Source of the DNA: a virus
Direction: 5' to 3' (one strand)
Length of the DNA stretch: 38,508 bases
IMG/VR virus record: IMGVR_UViG_3300008108_000147
Span: 1 to 38,508 of that record
The notes under the pieces were generated by a model. The model made no database searches. It saw only the letters and a list, made by a program, of their open reading frames with translations, and was not told where the DNA came from. The translations under genes and the position numbers were made by a program. Shown here piece by piece: positions 27,750 to 35,591 of the stretch (position 1 is the first letter of the stretch; each line of letters starts with the position of its first letter).

Positions 27750-29942
27750 ATGGACCCGAAGATTTCTGACTTGGTTTCCGATATCACGCAGCAGATGCAA
27801 GACTCGGAAGTTGACGCTGGCATGGATGCCGATCTTCCTGATGAGATCGATATTCAGGCTATTGTTACTGGCGAGATCGAAGATGCGGTTGATTATATCG
27901 ACAGCACCATTTCGCCATTGCGCGCCGTTGCTACTGAGTACTACCGTGGGATGCCATTCGGGAACGAGGAAGATGGTCGTTCTCAGGTGGTTAGCCGCGA
28001 TGTGCGTGACACGGTGCAAGCTATCTTGCCGAGCCTGATGCGTGTGTTTTTCGGTAGTCAGAAAATTGTCGAGTTCGCCCCGAATGGCCCTGAAGATGTG
28101 GCGATGGCGGAGCAGGCTACGGACTACATCAATTATGTGCTGACCCGTGATAATCCGGGCTTTGAGATTTTCTATTCCGCCTTCAAGGATGCCTTGGTTT
28201 GTAAGACCGGGATTATCAAGTTCTATTGGGACAATCAGACCGAAATCCAGACTGTGGATATGAGTGGTTTGGATGATACGGGTTTGGCGGTTCTGAACTC
28301 TGATCCGAACTGCGAAGTTCAGGTGACGGTGGCTTACCCGGGTGATGTTGATCCGACTACGGGGATGCCTGGCCCAAACATGTATGATGTGCGTGTTGTT
28401 CGTCGCTGGGACAAGGGCCGCTTGAAGATTGCGGCGGTTCCGCCGGAAGAGTTGCTGGTGGCGCGGGCTGCTATTAGCTTGGATGATTCTTCCATTGTCG
28501 CGCATCGCCGCATTTTGACGGTAAGCGAACTGGTGGCGATGGGGTACGATAAGGACGAGATTGAGCCTTACGCCAATGAGGTGGACGAACTAGAGGACAA
28601 TGAAGAGCGGTTTATTCGTAACCCGCAAGCCACCATTGATATGGCTAATCGGTCTGATGTCGCGGCGAAAAAGGTTCTGTATGTCGAGTCTTATGTGAAG
28701 ATCGACATGGATGGCGACGGCATTGCGGAACTCCGCCGCGTTTGCACGATTGGCCAGGGGTATGAGGTGGTGCGGAACGAACCGGCGGACATGATCCCGT
28801 TTGCGGTGTTCTGCCCGGACCCGGAGCCTCACACGTTCTTCGGTTTGTCTGTTGCTGATCAGGTGATGGATATTCAGCTTATCAAATCCAACATTCAGCG
28901 GAATATGCTGGATAGTCTGGCGCTGGCCATTCATCCGCGTGTGGGTGTGGTTGAAGGCCAGGTGAATGTTGACGATGTGCTGAATACGGAAGTTGGTGGT
29001 GTAATCCGTATGCGGGCGCCGGGGATGGTTCAGCCGTTCTCTATGCCATTCGTGGGGCAGCAGGCTTTCCCGATGCTGGATTACATGGACGGCATGAAGG
29101 AAAGCCGCACTGGCATTACCAAGGCGGCGGCTGGCTTGGCGGCGGATAGCCTGCAATCATCTACCCGCGCAGCGGTGGCGGCTACGGTATCAGCGGCCCA
29201 GCAGCGAATTGAGTTGATTGCCCGCATCTTTGCTGAAGGCGGTATGAAGCGGCTGTTTACGGGCTTGTTGAAGTTGGCGGTCCAGAACCAGCAGGCCGAG
29301 CGCATGATCCGCTTGCGTGGTCAGTTTGTGCCGGTTGATCCCCGTAGTTGGGATGCGAATATGGATGTTGTGGTGAATATCGCCTTGGGTGGTGGCACCG
29401 AACAGGACAAGATACAGGTTCTTACTAACATCTTGCAGAAGCAGGAGCAGATATTGCAACTGGCGGGGATGAATAATCCGCTGGTTACGCTGGCGCAGTA
29501 TCGCAATACTCTGGCGCAGATTGTGTCGCTGGCGGGCTATAAGGACGCCAGCCAGTTCTTCAATGATCCGGCGCAGATGCCACCGATGCCTCCGCAACCT
29601 CCGAAGCCTTCGCCGGAAGAAATGCTGGCCCAGGCGCAGATGGCGGCGATCCAGGCTGACATTCAAAAGAAGGCGGCTGAACTAGAGTTGCGCCGTGAAG
29701 AAATGGTCCGTAAGGACGACTTAGAGCGTGACCAGATGGAAGCTGATTTGGTGTTGAAGATTGCCGAGATGCGGGCGAAGTATGGCGCCCAGGTGGATGT
29801 GGCGGCGATCCGGGCTGACATGGAGCGGGATCGTGAGATGATGCGCCAGGTTCAGCAGGCGCAGCGCCAGCAGATGATGAATCCGCCCCAGGTGATGGGT
29901 GCTAATATGGCGCCGGGTGGAATGGGAGGCCCGTTTGGTTGA
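27750..29942 (+). CDS. Portal protein (P22-like family)
   Basis: A 730-residue protein, normal for P22-type portals. Typical portal text near the N-terminus: RAVATEYYRGMPFGNEEDGR, SQVVSRDVRDTVQAILPSLM and RVFFGS; later CPDPEPHTFFGLSVADQVMD and GITKAAAGLAADSLQ. The C-terminal part (about 620-720) is a long charged helix with Gln/Met-rich tail, matching the barrel region. It forms the dodecameric vertex ring through which DNA is packed and released. It sits directly upstream of the scaffold and capsid genes. Confidence 0.93.
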   Translation: MDPKISDLVSDITQQMQDSEVDAGMDADLPDEIDIQAIVTGEIEDAVDYIDSTISPLRAVATEYYRGMPFGNEEDGRSQVVSRDVRDTVQAILPSLMRVFFGSQKIVEFAPNGPEDVAMAEQATDYINYVLTRDNPGFEIFYSAFKDALVCKTGIIKFYWDNQTEIQTVDMSGLDDTGLAVLNSDPNCEVQVTVAYPGDVDPTTGMPGPNMYDVRVVRRWDKGRLKIAAVPPEELLVARAAISLDDSSIVAHRRILTVSELVAMGYDKDEIEPYANEVDELEDNEERFIRNPQATIDMANRSDVAAKKVLYVESYVKIDMDGDGIAELRRVCTIGQGYEVVRNEPADMIPFAVFCPDPEPHTFFGLSVADQVMDIQLIKSNIQRNMLDSLALAIHPRVGVVEGQVNVDDVLNTEVGGVIRMRAPGMVQPFSMPFVGQQAFPMLDYMDGMKESRTGITKAAAGLAADSLQSSTRAAVAATVSAAQQRIELIARIFAEGGMKRLFTGLLKLAVQNQQAERMIRLRGQFVPVDPRSWDANMDVVVNIALGGGTEQDKIQVLTNILQKQEQILQLAGMNNPLVTLAQYRNTLAQIVSLAGYKDASQFFNDPAQMPPMPPQPPKPSPEEMLAQAQMAAIQADIQKKAAELELRREEMVRKDDLERDQMEADLVLKIAEMRAKYGAQVDVAAIRADMERDREMMRQVQQAQRQQMMNPPQVMGANMAPGGMGGPFG

Positions 29943-30192
29943 TTTCGCAACTCAGATAGCGGCGGGGAACGACGCTCTTAGGCTGATGAATGATCCGACG
30001 CTGAAGGCGGCGGTAGCATTGGTTGAAGAGCAGTTGTTTGATGAGTGGAAAACCGCCAAGTTTGAGGCTGACCAGAAATACATCCACGCGACAATGCGTG
30101 GGATGCACGAGTTCTTGCGGGCACTTCAAGCCGTTATTGATAATGGCAAAGTGGCTGCTTCCATCGCCGAGAGGCGTTTTGAGAGAGGATAA
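29935..30192 (+). CDS. Small protein between portal and scaffold
   Basis: An 85-residue protein best started at TTG 29935, which overlaps the portal stop and follows GGGAGG. The ATG at 29899 would overlap the portal further and adds unlike residues. Helical: FATQIAAGNDALRLMNDPTL, ALVEEQLFDEWKTAKFEADQ, then MRGMHEFLRALQAVIDNGK. Small proteins in this place are often assembly accessories. Function unknown. Confidence 0.65.
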   Translation: MVDFATQIAAGNDALRLMNDPTLKAAVALVEEQLFDEWKTAKFEADQKYIHATMRGMHEFLRALQAVIDNGKVAASIAERRFERG

Positions 30193-30198
30193 TTTTTG

Positions 30199-31215
30199 AT
30201 GTCTGAATCATCCGGCACCCCCGCCCAAGGCGGGATCGGAATCCACCAGGCACAAGATGCCATAGCCGATATTCTGGCCGCTGATGACAGCGATACCCAG
30301 GTCGGTGAGGCGCAGCAGCCCGAAGCGCAAGCCCAGGGCGCCGAGACGGAGGCACCAGTAGCGCAAGCTGCTGCTGAAGCCGTTGAGGAAACCGCTGAAG
30401 ATGATGACCAGACACAGGTCGAAGAGCAGCCTCGTGAAAGGCTTCCGCAAGCCGTCAAAGTAAAGGTGGCGGGCGAAGAAGTTGAGGTGACGCTGGACGA
30501 ACTGGCGCGCGGGTATTCAAGGACGGCGGACTATAGCCGAAAGACCCAGCAACTCGCGGAAGAGCGCAAGGCGTTCCAAGCGGAAGCTGAAGCCATTCGG
30601 CAAGAGCGGGCGCAGTACGCCACTCTTCTAGGGGCGCTACAGCAGCAGTTGCAGAATGTCGCTCAAGTTGAAGCAGAGCCGGATTGGGATCGTCTTTATG
30701 AAGAAGACCCCCAGAACGCCATTCGCTTGGAGCGGCAGTGGAAGAAGGTGCAGGAAGACCGTGTGGCGAAGTTTCAGGCTATTGAAGCCGAGAAGCAGCG
30801 CCTTACGCAGGCTTTCCAGCAGCAGCAAACCGAGCAACTGAAGGCGACGCTAACATCTGAGGCGCAGAAGCTACAAGAGATCATTCCAGCTTGGAAGGAT
30901 GCGAAGGTAGCGCAGGGCGAAAAGAAGATGTTGCGCGATTGGTTGATGGAGAATGGTGCGTCTGAGCAAGACATTAATGGTCTTACAAAGGCGCAACACG
31001 TTGCCATCCTCCGCAAAGCCATGCTGTATGATCGTGGTCAGCAGAAAGCGCAGGCTGCGGTCAAACCACAGGTTTCCGCGACAAGGCCGGTGAAGCCCGG
31101 CCCCGTGCAATCTGTACCCCAAAGGAATGTGACGGACCTAACCCGTGCAAAGCAGCGTCTCGCTAAAACCGGGACTGTCAACGATGCCGCTAGTGTCCTA
31201 GCGGCTCTTCTCTGA
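30199..31215 (+). CDS. Capsid assembly scaffold protein
   Basis: A 338-residue protein from ATG 30199. The N-terminal third is acidic and disordered (AAEAVEETAEDDDQTQVEEQ). KVKVAGEEVEVTLDELARGY and SRTADYSRKTQQLAEERKAF follow, a well-known signature of phage scaffolds, then a long coiled coil (to about 230) and a basic C-terminus for capsid binding. It directs procapsid assembly and leaves before or during packaging. Placement between portal and major capsid genes is classic. Confidence 0.9.
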   Translation: MSESSGTPAQGGIGIHQAQDAIADILAADDSDTQVGEAQQPEAQAQGAETEAPVAQAAAEAVEETAEDDDQTQVEEQPRERLPQAVKVKVAGEEVEVTLDELARGYSRTADYSRKTQQLAEERKAFQAEAEAIRQERAQYATLLGALQQQLQNVAQVEAEPDWDRLYEEDPQNAIRLERQWKKVQEDRVAKFQAIEAEKQRLTQAFQQQQTEQLKATLTSEAQKLQEIIPAWKDAKVAQGEKKMLRDWLMENGASEQDINGLTKAQHVAILRKAMLYDRGQQKAQAAVKPQVSATRPVKPGPVQSVPQRNVTDLTRAKQRLAKTGTVNDAASVLAALL

Positions 31216-31228
31216 AAGGATATAGGAT

Positions 31229-32194
31229 ATGGCTATCGTTGCTAATACCTTCACGCGCTATGATGCCAAAGGCATCCGTGAAGACCTGGCGAATGTGATC
31301 TACAACATCTCGCCGGAAGAAACCCCGTTCCAGTCTAACACTGCCCGCGTGAACGTGAAGAACACGTTCTTCGAGTGGCAGACGGACGCGCTGGCGGCGG
31401 CTTCCACCACCAATGCGGCGCTGGAAGGTGATGACATCACCTCTTTCGCCGCTGTCACGCCAACGTCTCGCCTGGGTAACTACACGCAGATCAGCCGTAA
31501 GACGGTTGTGATCTCCGGCACCCTGGAAAGCGTGGACAAGGCTGGCCGTCGTTCTGAACTTGCCTATCAGATGGCGAAGAACGGCGCCGAACTGAAGCGC
31601 GACATGGAAGCCACTCTGTTGGCGTCCAAGGCCGCGAATGCTGGTGACAACACCACGGCGCGTCAGACGGCTGGCTTGCCTGCCTTCCTTCGCACCAACA
31701 CCAACAAGGGCGCTGGCGGTTCTGATCCGACGATTTCCAATGGTGTGGTGAACGCCACTCGCGTTGACGGTACGCAGCGTACCTTCACGGAAACCATTCT
31801 GAAGGACGTTATTGCCCAGGTTTGGACCGAAGGCGGTACGCCGAAGATTCTGATGGTCGGCCCGTTCAACAAGCAGACCGTCAGCGGCTTCGCTGGCATT
31901 GCCGAAATCCGCTACAACCAAGCCACTCCGAAGCCGACTGTGATCATTGGCGCCGCCGATGTTTATGTGTCTGACTTTGGCGCGGTGTCTGTGGTGCCGA
32001 ACCGCTTCCAGCGTGAGCGCGATGCTTTCGTGCTTGACCCGGAATACGCGGCTACGGCGATCCTCCGCCCGATCCAGACGATGGACCTGGCGAAGACCGG
32101 CGATGCGGAAAAGCGCATGATGCTTTGCGAATACGGCTTGATGGTCCGCCAGGAAGCCGCGCATGGTATTGCTGCTGACCTGACGACTTCGTAA
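31229..32194 (+). CDS. Major capsid protein (SU10-like, DUF5309 type)
   Basis: A 321-residue protein from ATG 31229 with AAAGGATATAGGAT upstream. YNISPEETPFQSNTARVNVK, FFEWQTDALAAAS, YTQISRKTVVISGT, ESVDKAGRRSELAYQMAKNG and ELKRDMEATLL are characteristic of the SU10-type major capsid family with an HK97 fold. It forms the icosahedral shell. The gene has strongly favoured codons and is followed by two hairpins, in line with very high expression. Confidence 0.93.
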   Translation: MAIVANTFTRYDAKGIREDLANVIYNISPEETPFQSNTARVNVKNTFFEWQTDALAAASTTNAALEGDDITSFAAVTPTSRLGNYTQISRKTVVISGTLESVDKAGRRSELAYQMAKNGAELKRDMEATLLASKAANAGDNTTARQTAGLPAFLRTNTNKGAGGSDPTISNGVVNATRVDGTQRTFTETILKDVIAQVWTEGGTPKILMVGPFNKQTVSGFAGIAEIRYNQATPKPTVIIGAADVYVSDFGAVSVVPNRFQRERDAFVLDPEYAATAILRPIQTMDLAKTGDAEKRMMLCEYGLMVRQEAAHGIAADLTTS

Positions 32195-32201
32195 CAGCAA
32201 C

Positions 32202-32240
32202 GGGGCTGGCGGGTGACTGCCAGCCCCACCTTAAAGGTGG
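32202..32240 (+). promoter_or_regulatory. Two overlapping hairpins after the capsid gene, one hiding a ribosome binding site
   Basis: GGGGCTGGC (32202-32210) pairs with GCCAGCCCC (32219-32227). Then CCACCTT (32226-32232) pairs with AAGGTGG (32234-32240), which is the ribosome binding site of the gene starting at 32244. The two stems share bases 32226-32227, and the second has a one-base loop as drawn, so it would open by a pair or two. The first could end or protect the capsid mRNA, while the second could limit translation of the next gene. Confidence 0.5.
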
Positions 32241-32243
32241 CTT

Positions 32244-32549
32244 ATGGCTGACAAGGTTTTCAATATTGATCCGGTGAGTGGGATTACTTCTTACTGGCAT
32301 TATGATGAGGGCACGGATACGGCGCTGATTGAAAAGCGCCAGGATGTGTCTAGTATTATTGAAGCCAATAAGGCGCAGTTTAATGAAGACCACGGGCGCT
32401 ATGGCGAATGGAACAAGGTGGCTTCCATCCCCATGGCGGTCTTTTATGATTTGAAGATGAAGGGCATCGTGGATGACCCGGTAGCCATGAAGAAGTGGCT
32501 GAATGATCCTTCGAATAGGTTCTTCCGTACCAGGCCGGGACGCGTTTGA
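32244..32549 (+). CDS. Small virion-module protein
   Basis: A 101-residue protein from ATG 32244 behind AAGGTGG. FNIDPVSGITSYWHYDEGTD, YGEWNKVASIPMAVFYDLKM, VAMKKWLNDPSNRFFRT match a conserved protein between capsid and adaptor genes in podoviruses. Likely a head-completion or decoration-associated factor; not proven. Its stop overlaps the next ATG. Confidence 0.68.
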   Translation: MADKVFNIDPVSGITSYWHYDEGTDTALIEKRQDVSSIIEANKAQFNEDHGRYGEWNKVASIPMAVFYDLKMKGIVDDPVAMKKWLNDPSNRFFRTRPGRV

Positions 32550-33175
32550 TGCCCGCCATTGTTTCTGTCTGTGTCCCCTGCCGCGATGTGGTGGATAGTG
32601 GGTTTGCCTTTGACCTAGCCCGGTGCGTTGCGGCCCATACGGCGGCAACCAAGGACCGGGTGCTACTGTTCCAGAACCAAGGGACGCTGATTGTAAACCA
32701 GCGGCAGGAATTGGCCCAGGCTTCCTTGGATGCTGGCGCCACCCATGTCCTGTTTGTTGATGCCGATATGCGGTTCCCCAAGGACAGCATCCGGCAGCTA
32801 TTGGCGCGGGATGAGGATATTGTTGCTGCTAATTACAGTACGCGCAAATTACCTCTCCAGCCGGTGGCTTTCCGTGACGATCTGACCAGCGAGCGGGTTT
32901 ATACGGAAGAGTGGTGTACTGGGCTGGAAGAGGTATCCGCCATTGGTATGGGGCTGATGCTGATTAAGGCTGAAGTTTTCCGCAAGATGGCGAAGCCTTG
33001 GTTTCACATACACTACCAAAATGGTGTATATAGCGGCGAGGACATCTGGTTCTGCCGGTCAGCCAGGGAAACAGGGTTTAAGGTGATGTTGGACCACGAT
33101 ATTAGCCATCATGTGCGCCATATCGGGGCTTTCGAGTTTTCCTGCGCCCATGCGGCTGCTTCTAGGGGTGAATGA
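32549..33175 (+). CDS. GT-A fold glycosyltransferase (family 2-like)
   Basis: A 208-residue protein from ATG 32549 (TGATG overlap). It has AIVSVCVPCRDVVDSGF at the start, a metal-binding VLFVDADMRFPKDS (67-80), a GMGLMLIK strand (133-140) and SGEDIWFC (162-169) carrying the likely catalytic acid. These fit GT2-type enzymes that move a sugar from a nucleotide donor. Located among head genes, it may glycosylate a capsid or tail protein, or a host component. The donor and acceptor are unknown. No membrane segment was seen. Confidence 0.85.
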   Translation: MPAIVSVCVPCRDVVDSGFAFDLARCVAAHTAATKDRVLLFQNQGTLIVNQRQELAQASLDAGATHVLFVDADMRFPKDSIRQLLARDEDIVAANYSTRKLPLQPVAFRDDLTSERVYTEEWCTGLEEVSAIGMGLMLIKAEVFRKMAKPWFHIHYQNGVYSGEDIWFCRSARETGFKVMLDHDISHHVRHIGAFEFSCAHAAASRGE

Positions 33176-33177
33176 AT

Positions 33178-33804
33178 ATGGCGATTACCAGCTATTCCAC
33201 CCTGCAAACCTCTATAGGCGATTGGCTTAACCGGGCTGATTTGACGGCGGTTATCCCTGATTTCATCACTTTGGCGGAGGCCCAGTTCAACCGGAACATC
33301 CGCCACAGGAAGATGGTGGAGCGGGCTACGGCTACGTTGGATAGCGAGTATAGCGCGGTTCCGGGCGATTGGCTGGAAAGCATCCGTTTTCAGATTAACA
33401 CCAATCCCATCACGGTGATGGAGTTCGTTTCCCCAGATCAGGCGGCGATGCTGAAGGGGGCTAACAGCGCGAGCGGCAAGCCGATCTATTACACGCAGAT
33501 TGGCCAGCAGTTTCAGGTGATCCCGGCGCCGGATAGCGAATCTGCCTATACGGGTGAGTTGACCTATTACGCCAAGATTCCCGCTTTGACGGTATCCAAT
33601 ACGAGTAATTGGCTTCTGGTGGAGGCGCCAGACTTGTACCTTTATGGCTCGCTTTTGCAGGCGGCGCCCTATTTACAGGACGATCAGCGCATCACGGTAT
33701 GGGGCGCTTTATATGATCGTGCAGTGAGCGATTTAAAGGTTTCGGATGAGCGAAGCCGTATGTCCACCTCTGCCCTTCGGATGCGAGCAAGGAGTTTCGG
33801 CTAA
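33178..33804 (+). CDS. Head-tail adaptor protein (SU10-like)
   Basis: A 208-residue protein; ATG 33178 gives the family-like MAITSYSTLQTSIGDWLNRA, though ATG 33172 overlapping the previous stop is also possible. DLTAVIPDFITLAEAQFNRN, IRHRKMVERATA and YSAVPGDWLESIRF are the usual adaptor pattern, and FQVIPAPDSESAYTGELTYY follows. It would sit beneath the portal ring and link it to tail components. Overlaps the next start by one base. Confidence 0.85.
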   Translation: MAITSYSTLQTSIGDWLNRADLTAVIPDFITLAEAQFNRNIRHRKMVERATATLDSEYSAVPGDWLESIRFQINTNPITVMEFVSPDQAAMLKGANSASGKPIYYTQIGQQFQVIPAPDSESAYTGELTYYAKIPALTVSNTSNWLLVEAPDLYLYGSLLQAAPYLQDDQRITVWGALYDRAVSDLKVSDERSRMSTSALRMRARSFG

Positions 33805-34196
33805 TGACCACTAACGCCTTCACCAATTATCTTGAAAACAAGATAATGGCTTATGTGTTCTCTGGGACGGCTTATTCTTCGCCGTCTGGGAGCCTTTATG
33901 TTGGGCTGTTCACCGCTGCCCCTGGCGAGGGTGGTGGCGGTACGGAAGTTTCCGGCAATGGTTACACCCGCAAGCAGGCGACGATGACCACCAGCGGTAA
34001 CGCCAGCACCAATAGCGGGGCTATTGAGTTCGATACTGCAACGGGTTCCTGGGGCACAATTACCTATGTTGGTATTTTTGATGCTTCCACATCTGGGAAC
34101 CTGTTGGCTTACGGGGAACTGACCACCAGCAAGACCATTGGCACGGGCGACGTTTTCCGCATTCCGGCTGGCGATCTCGACATTACCCTGGAGTAA
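33804..34196 (+). CDS. Tail fibre-like or decoration protein
   Basis: A 130-residue, beta-rich protein. FTNYLENKIMAYVFSG, then SLYVGLFTAAPGEGGGGTEV, and GNGYTRKQATM with IEFDTATGSWGTITYVGIFD match a widespread phage family annotated as tail fibre or head decoration protein. Residues after 100 (GDVFRIPAGDLDITLE) form its conserved end. Exact location in the particle is uncertain. Confidence 0.75.
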   Translation: MTTNAFTNYLENKIMAYVFSGTAYSSPSGSLYVGLFTAAPGEGGGGTEVSGNGYTRKQATMTTSGNASTNSGAIEFDTATGSWGTITYVGIFDASTSGNLLAYGELTTSKTIGTGDVFRIPAGDLDITLE

Positions 34197-34201
34197 TCTA
34201 A

Positions 34202-34690
34202 GTGGCTGGTTATGGCAGCGGCTTATATGGGCGAGGTAATTACGGCATAGACCCCAAAGAGGGGGCGTCTGTAATTGACGCCATTGCTGCCTTAACGGCT
34301 GCTGGAACCGGCACTTTTAACGGCGCCACCAGCATAGAGGGTGTTGCGTCTGTAACCCCTTCTGGCGCCATTGTTTATTTGGGCGCGGTCCAGATAGATG
34401 CGGTTGGCGAGGTCACGGGTGATGGCGTTATCTACCGTCAATCCGGTGTAAACATTGAGGCTTCGGGCGATCTGACGGCTTCAGGGGAAGCGGTCTATGT
34501 ATCTGGGGTGGCGATGACTGCCACCTCTAACTTGGACGCTACCGCCCTGGCTATTCGTAATTTTTCGGTCCAAATTGGGGCGTCTAGCGAGTTTGTGGCT
34601 TCGGCCATTCTGAAGTGGGAGCAAATCCCAGATGGCACGAAAACATGGACGCCGTTGGTTGATTCCTCTACAATATGGACGCAAATCTAA
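34202..34690 (+). CDS. Beta-repeat tail protein
   Basis: A 162-residue protein with a GTG start at 34202. Gly-rich N-terminus (GYGSGLYGRGNYGIDPKEGA), then repeated beta units of about 20-30 residues (ATSIEGVASVTPSGAIVY, VQIDAVGEVTGDGVIY, VNIEASGDLTASGEAVY, VAMTATSNLDATALAI). It ends in a Trp-rich segment (KTWTPLVDSSTIWTQI) typical of such tail proteins. Structural role in the tail or fibre is likely. Confidence 0.68.
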   Translation: MAGYGSGLYGRGNYGIDPKEGASVIDAIAALTAAGTGTFNGATSIEGVASVTPSGAIVYLGAVQIDAVGEVTGDGVIYRQSGVNIEASGDLTASGEAVYVSGVAMTATSNLDATALAIRNFSVQIGASSEFVASAILKWEQIPDGTKTWTPLVDSSTIWTQI

Positions 34691-34718
34691 GTGTCCCAGC
34701 ACAGGCGAGGGTTTCTAA

Positions 34719-35582
34719 ATGGCTGATACGACAACCACCAATTTAGGGCTTACTAAGCCAGAGGTTGGCGCGTCTGCTGATACCTGGGGCACCAAGTTAA
34801 ACAACGACTTGGATTCTATTGATGCGCTGTTTGCCGGGGCTAGTGGCGGCGCCTTGGTGGTGGCTAGTGGGGGCACTGGCGCCAAGACGCTATCGGGTAT
34901 TGTTAAGGGGAATGGCACTTCGGCTTTTACAGCGGCAACGGCTGGGACGGACTATCTGGCGCCCCCGAGTGGTACGGCTATCTTGAAGGCTAATTCCGGT
35001 GGGGCTTTGGCGAATGCTACGGCGGGGACGGATTACCTGGCGCCGCCAAGCGGTACGGCTATTCTGAAGGCTAACTCCGGTGGCGCCTTAGCTAACGCCA
35101 CTGCTGGTACGGATTATGTCGCGCCAGGTACGGCTACCACGTTTACGGCGGCGCAGACGTTCAATGGTTCTTCTAGCGTGTTGGCGGCGGTGCTGGCTAA
35201 CGCGGCGGAGACAGCTACGGTATCTGCTACGGCTGCTACTGGCACCATTAACTATGATGTCACCACGCAAAGCGTGATTTACTATACGTCCAATGCTTCG
35301 GCTAACTGGACGGTGAACTTCCGCGCTTCCTCTGGCACTTCGCTAAATACGGCGATGTCAACCGGCCAGGCGATCACGGTGGCTTTCTTGGTGACGCAGG
35401 GTAGCACGGCTTATTACAACAACGTGGTGCAAGTGGATGGTTCTTCGGTTACGCCGAAGTACCAAGGTGGCACGGCATGGGCTGCTGGCAATGCCTCTGG
35501 TATTGATGTCTATACTTACACCATCATTAAGACCGGCAGCGCCGCGTTCACGGTGTTTGCTTCTCAGACGCAGTTTAAGTGA
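34719..35582 (+). CDS. Tail fibre protein with tandem repeat
   Basis: A 287-residue protein. The N-terminus [20 protein letters not shown] and [15 protein letters not shown] is a common tail-fibre start domain. Residues 75-128 are two near-perfect 27-residue repeats ([19 protein letters not shown]...), with a third partial unit. The C-terminal domain (about 150-287) is beta-rich ([20 protein letters not shown]) and probably binds the receptor or a chaperone partner. Part of the adhesion module. Confidence 0.82.
   Translation: MADTTTTNLGLTKPEVGASADTWGTKLNNDLDSIDALFAGASGGALVVASGGTGAKTLSGIVKGNGTSAFTAATAGTDYLAPPSGTAILKANSGGALANATAGTDYLAPPSGTAILKANSGGALANATAGTDYVAPGTATTFTAAQTFNGSSSVLAAVLANAAETATVSATAATGTINYDVTTQSVIYYTSNASANWTVNFRASSGTSLNTAMSTGQAITVAFLVTQGSTAYYNNVVQVDGSSVTPKYQGGTAWAAGNASGIDVYTYTIIKTGSAAFTVFASQTQFK
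34941..35102 (+). repeat. Two 81-bp tandem repeats in the fibre gene
   Basis: Units 34941-35021 and 35022-35102 encode the same 27 residues with silent third-position changes, and a partial third unit follows. Repeat number could vary and change fibre length. Confidence 0.85.
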
Positions 35583-35591
35583 GGTAGTTTA

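Noticed and set aside
27744-28505. Antisense open frame opposite the portal gene
   Set aside because: The His/Arg-rich text is typical of reverse-complemented portal codons; no start signals.
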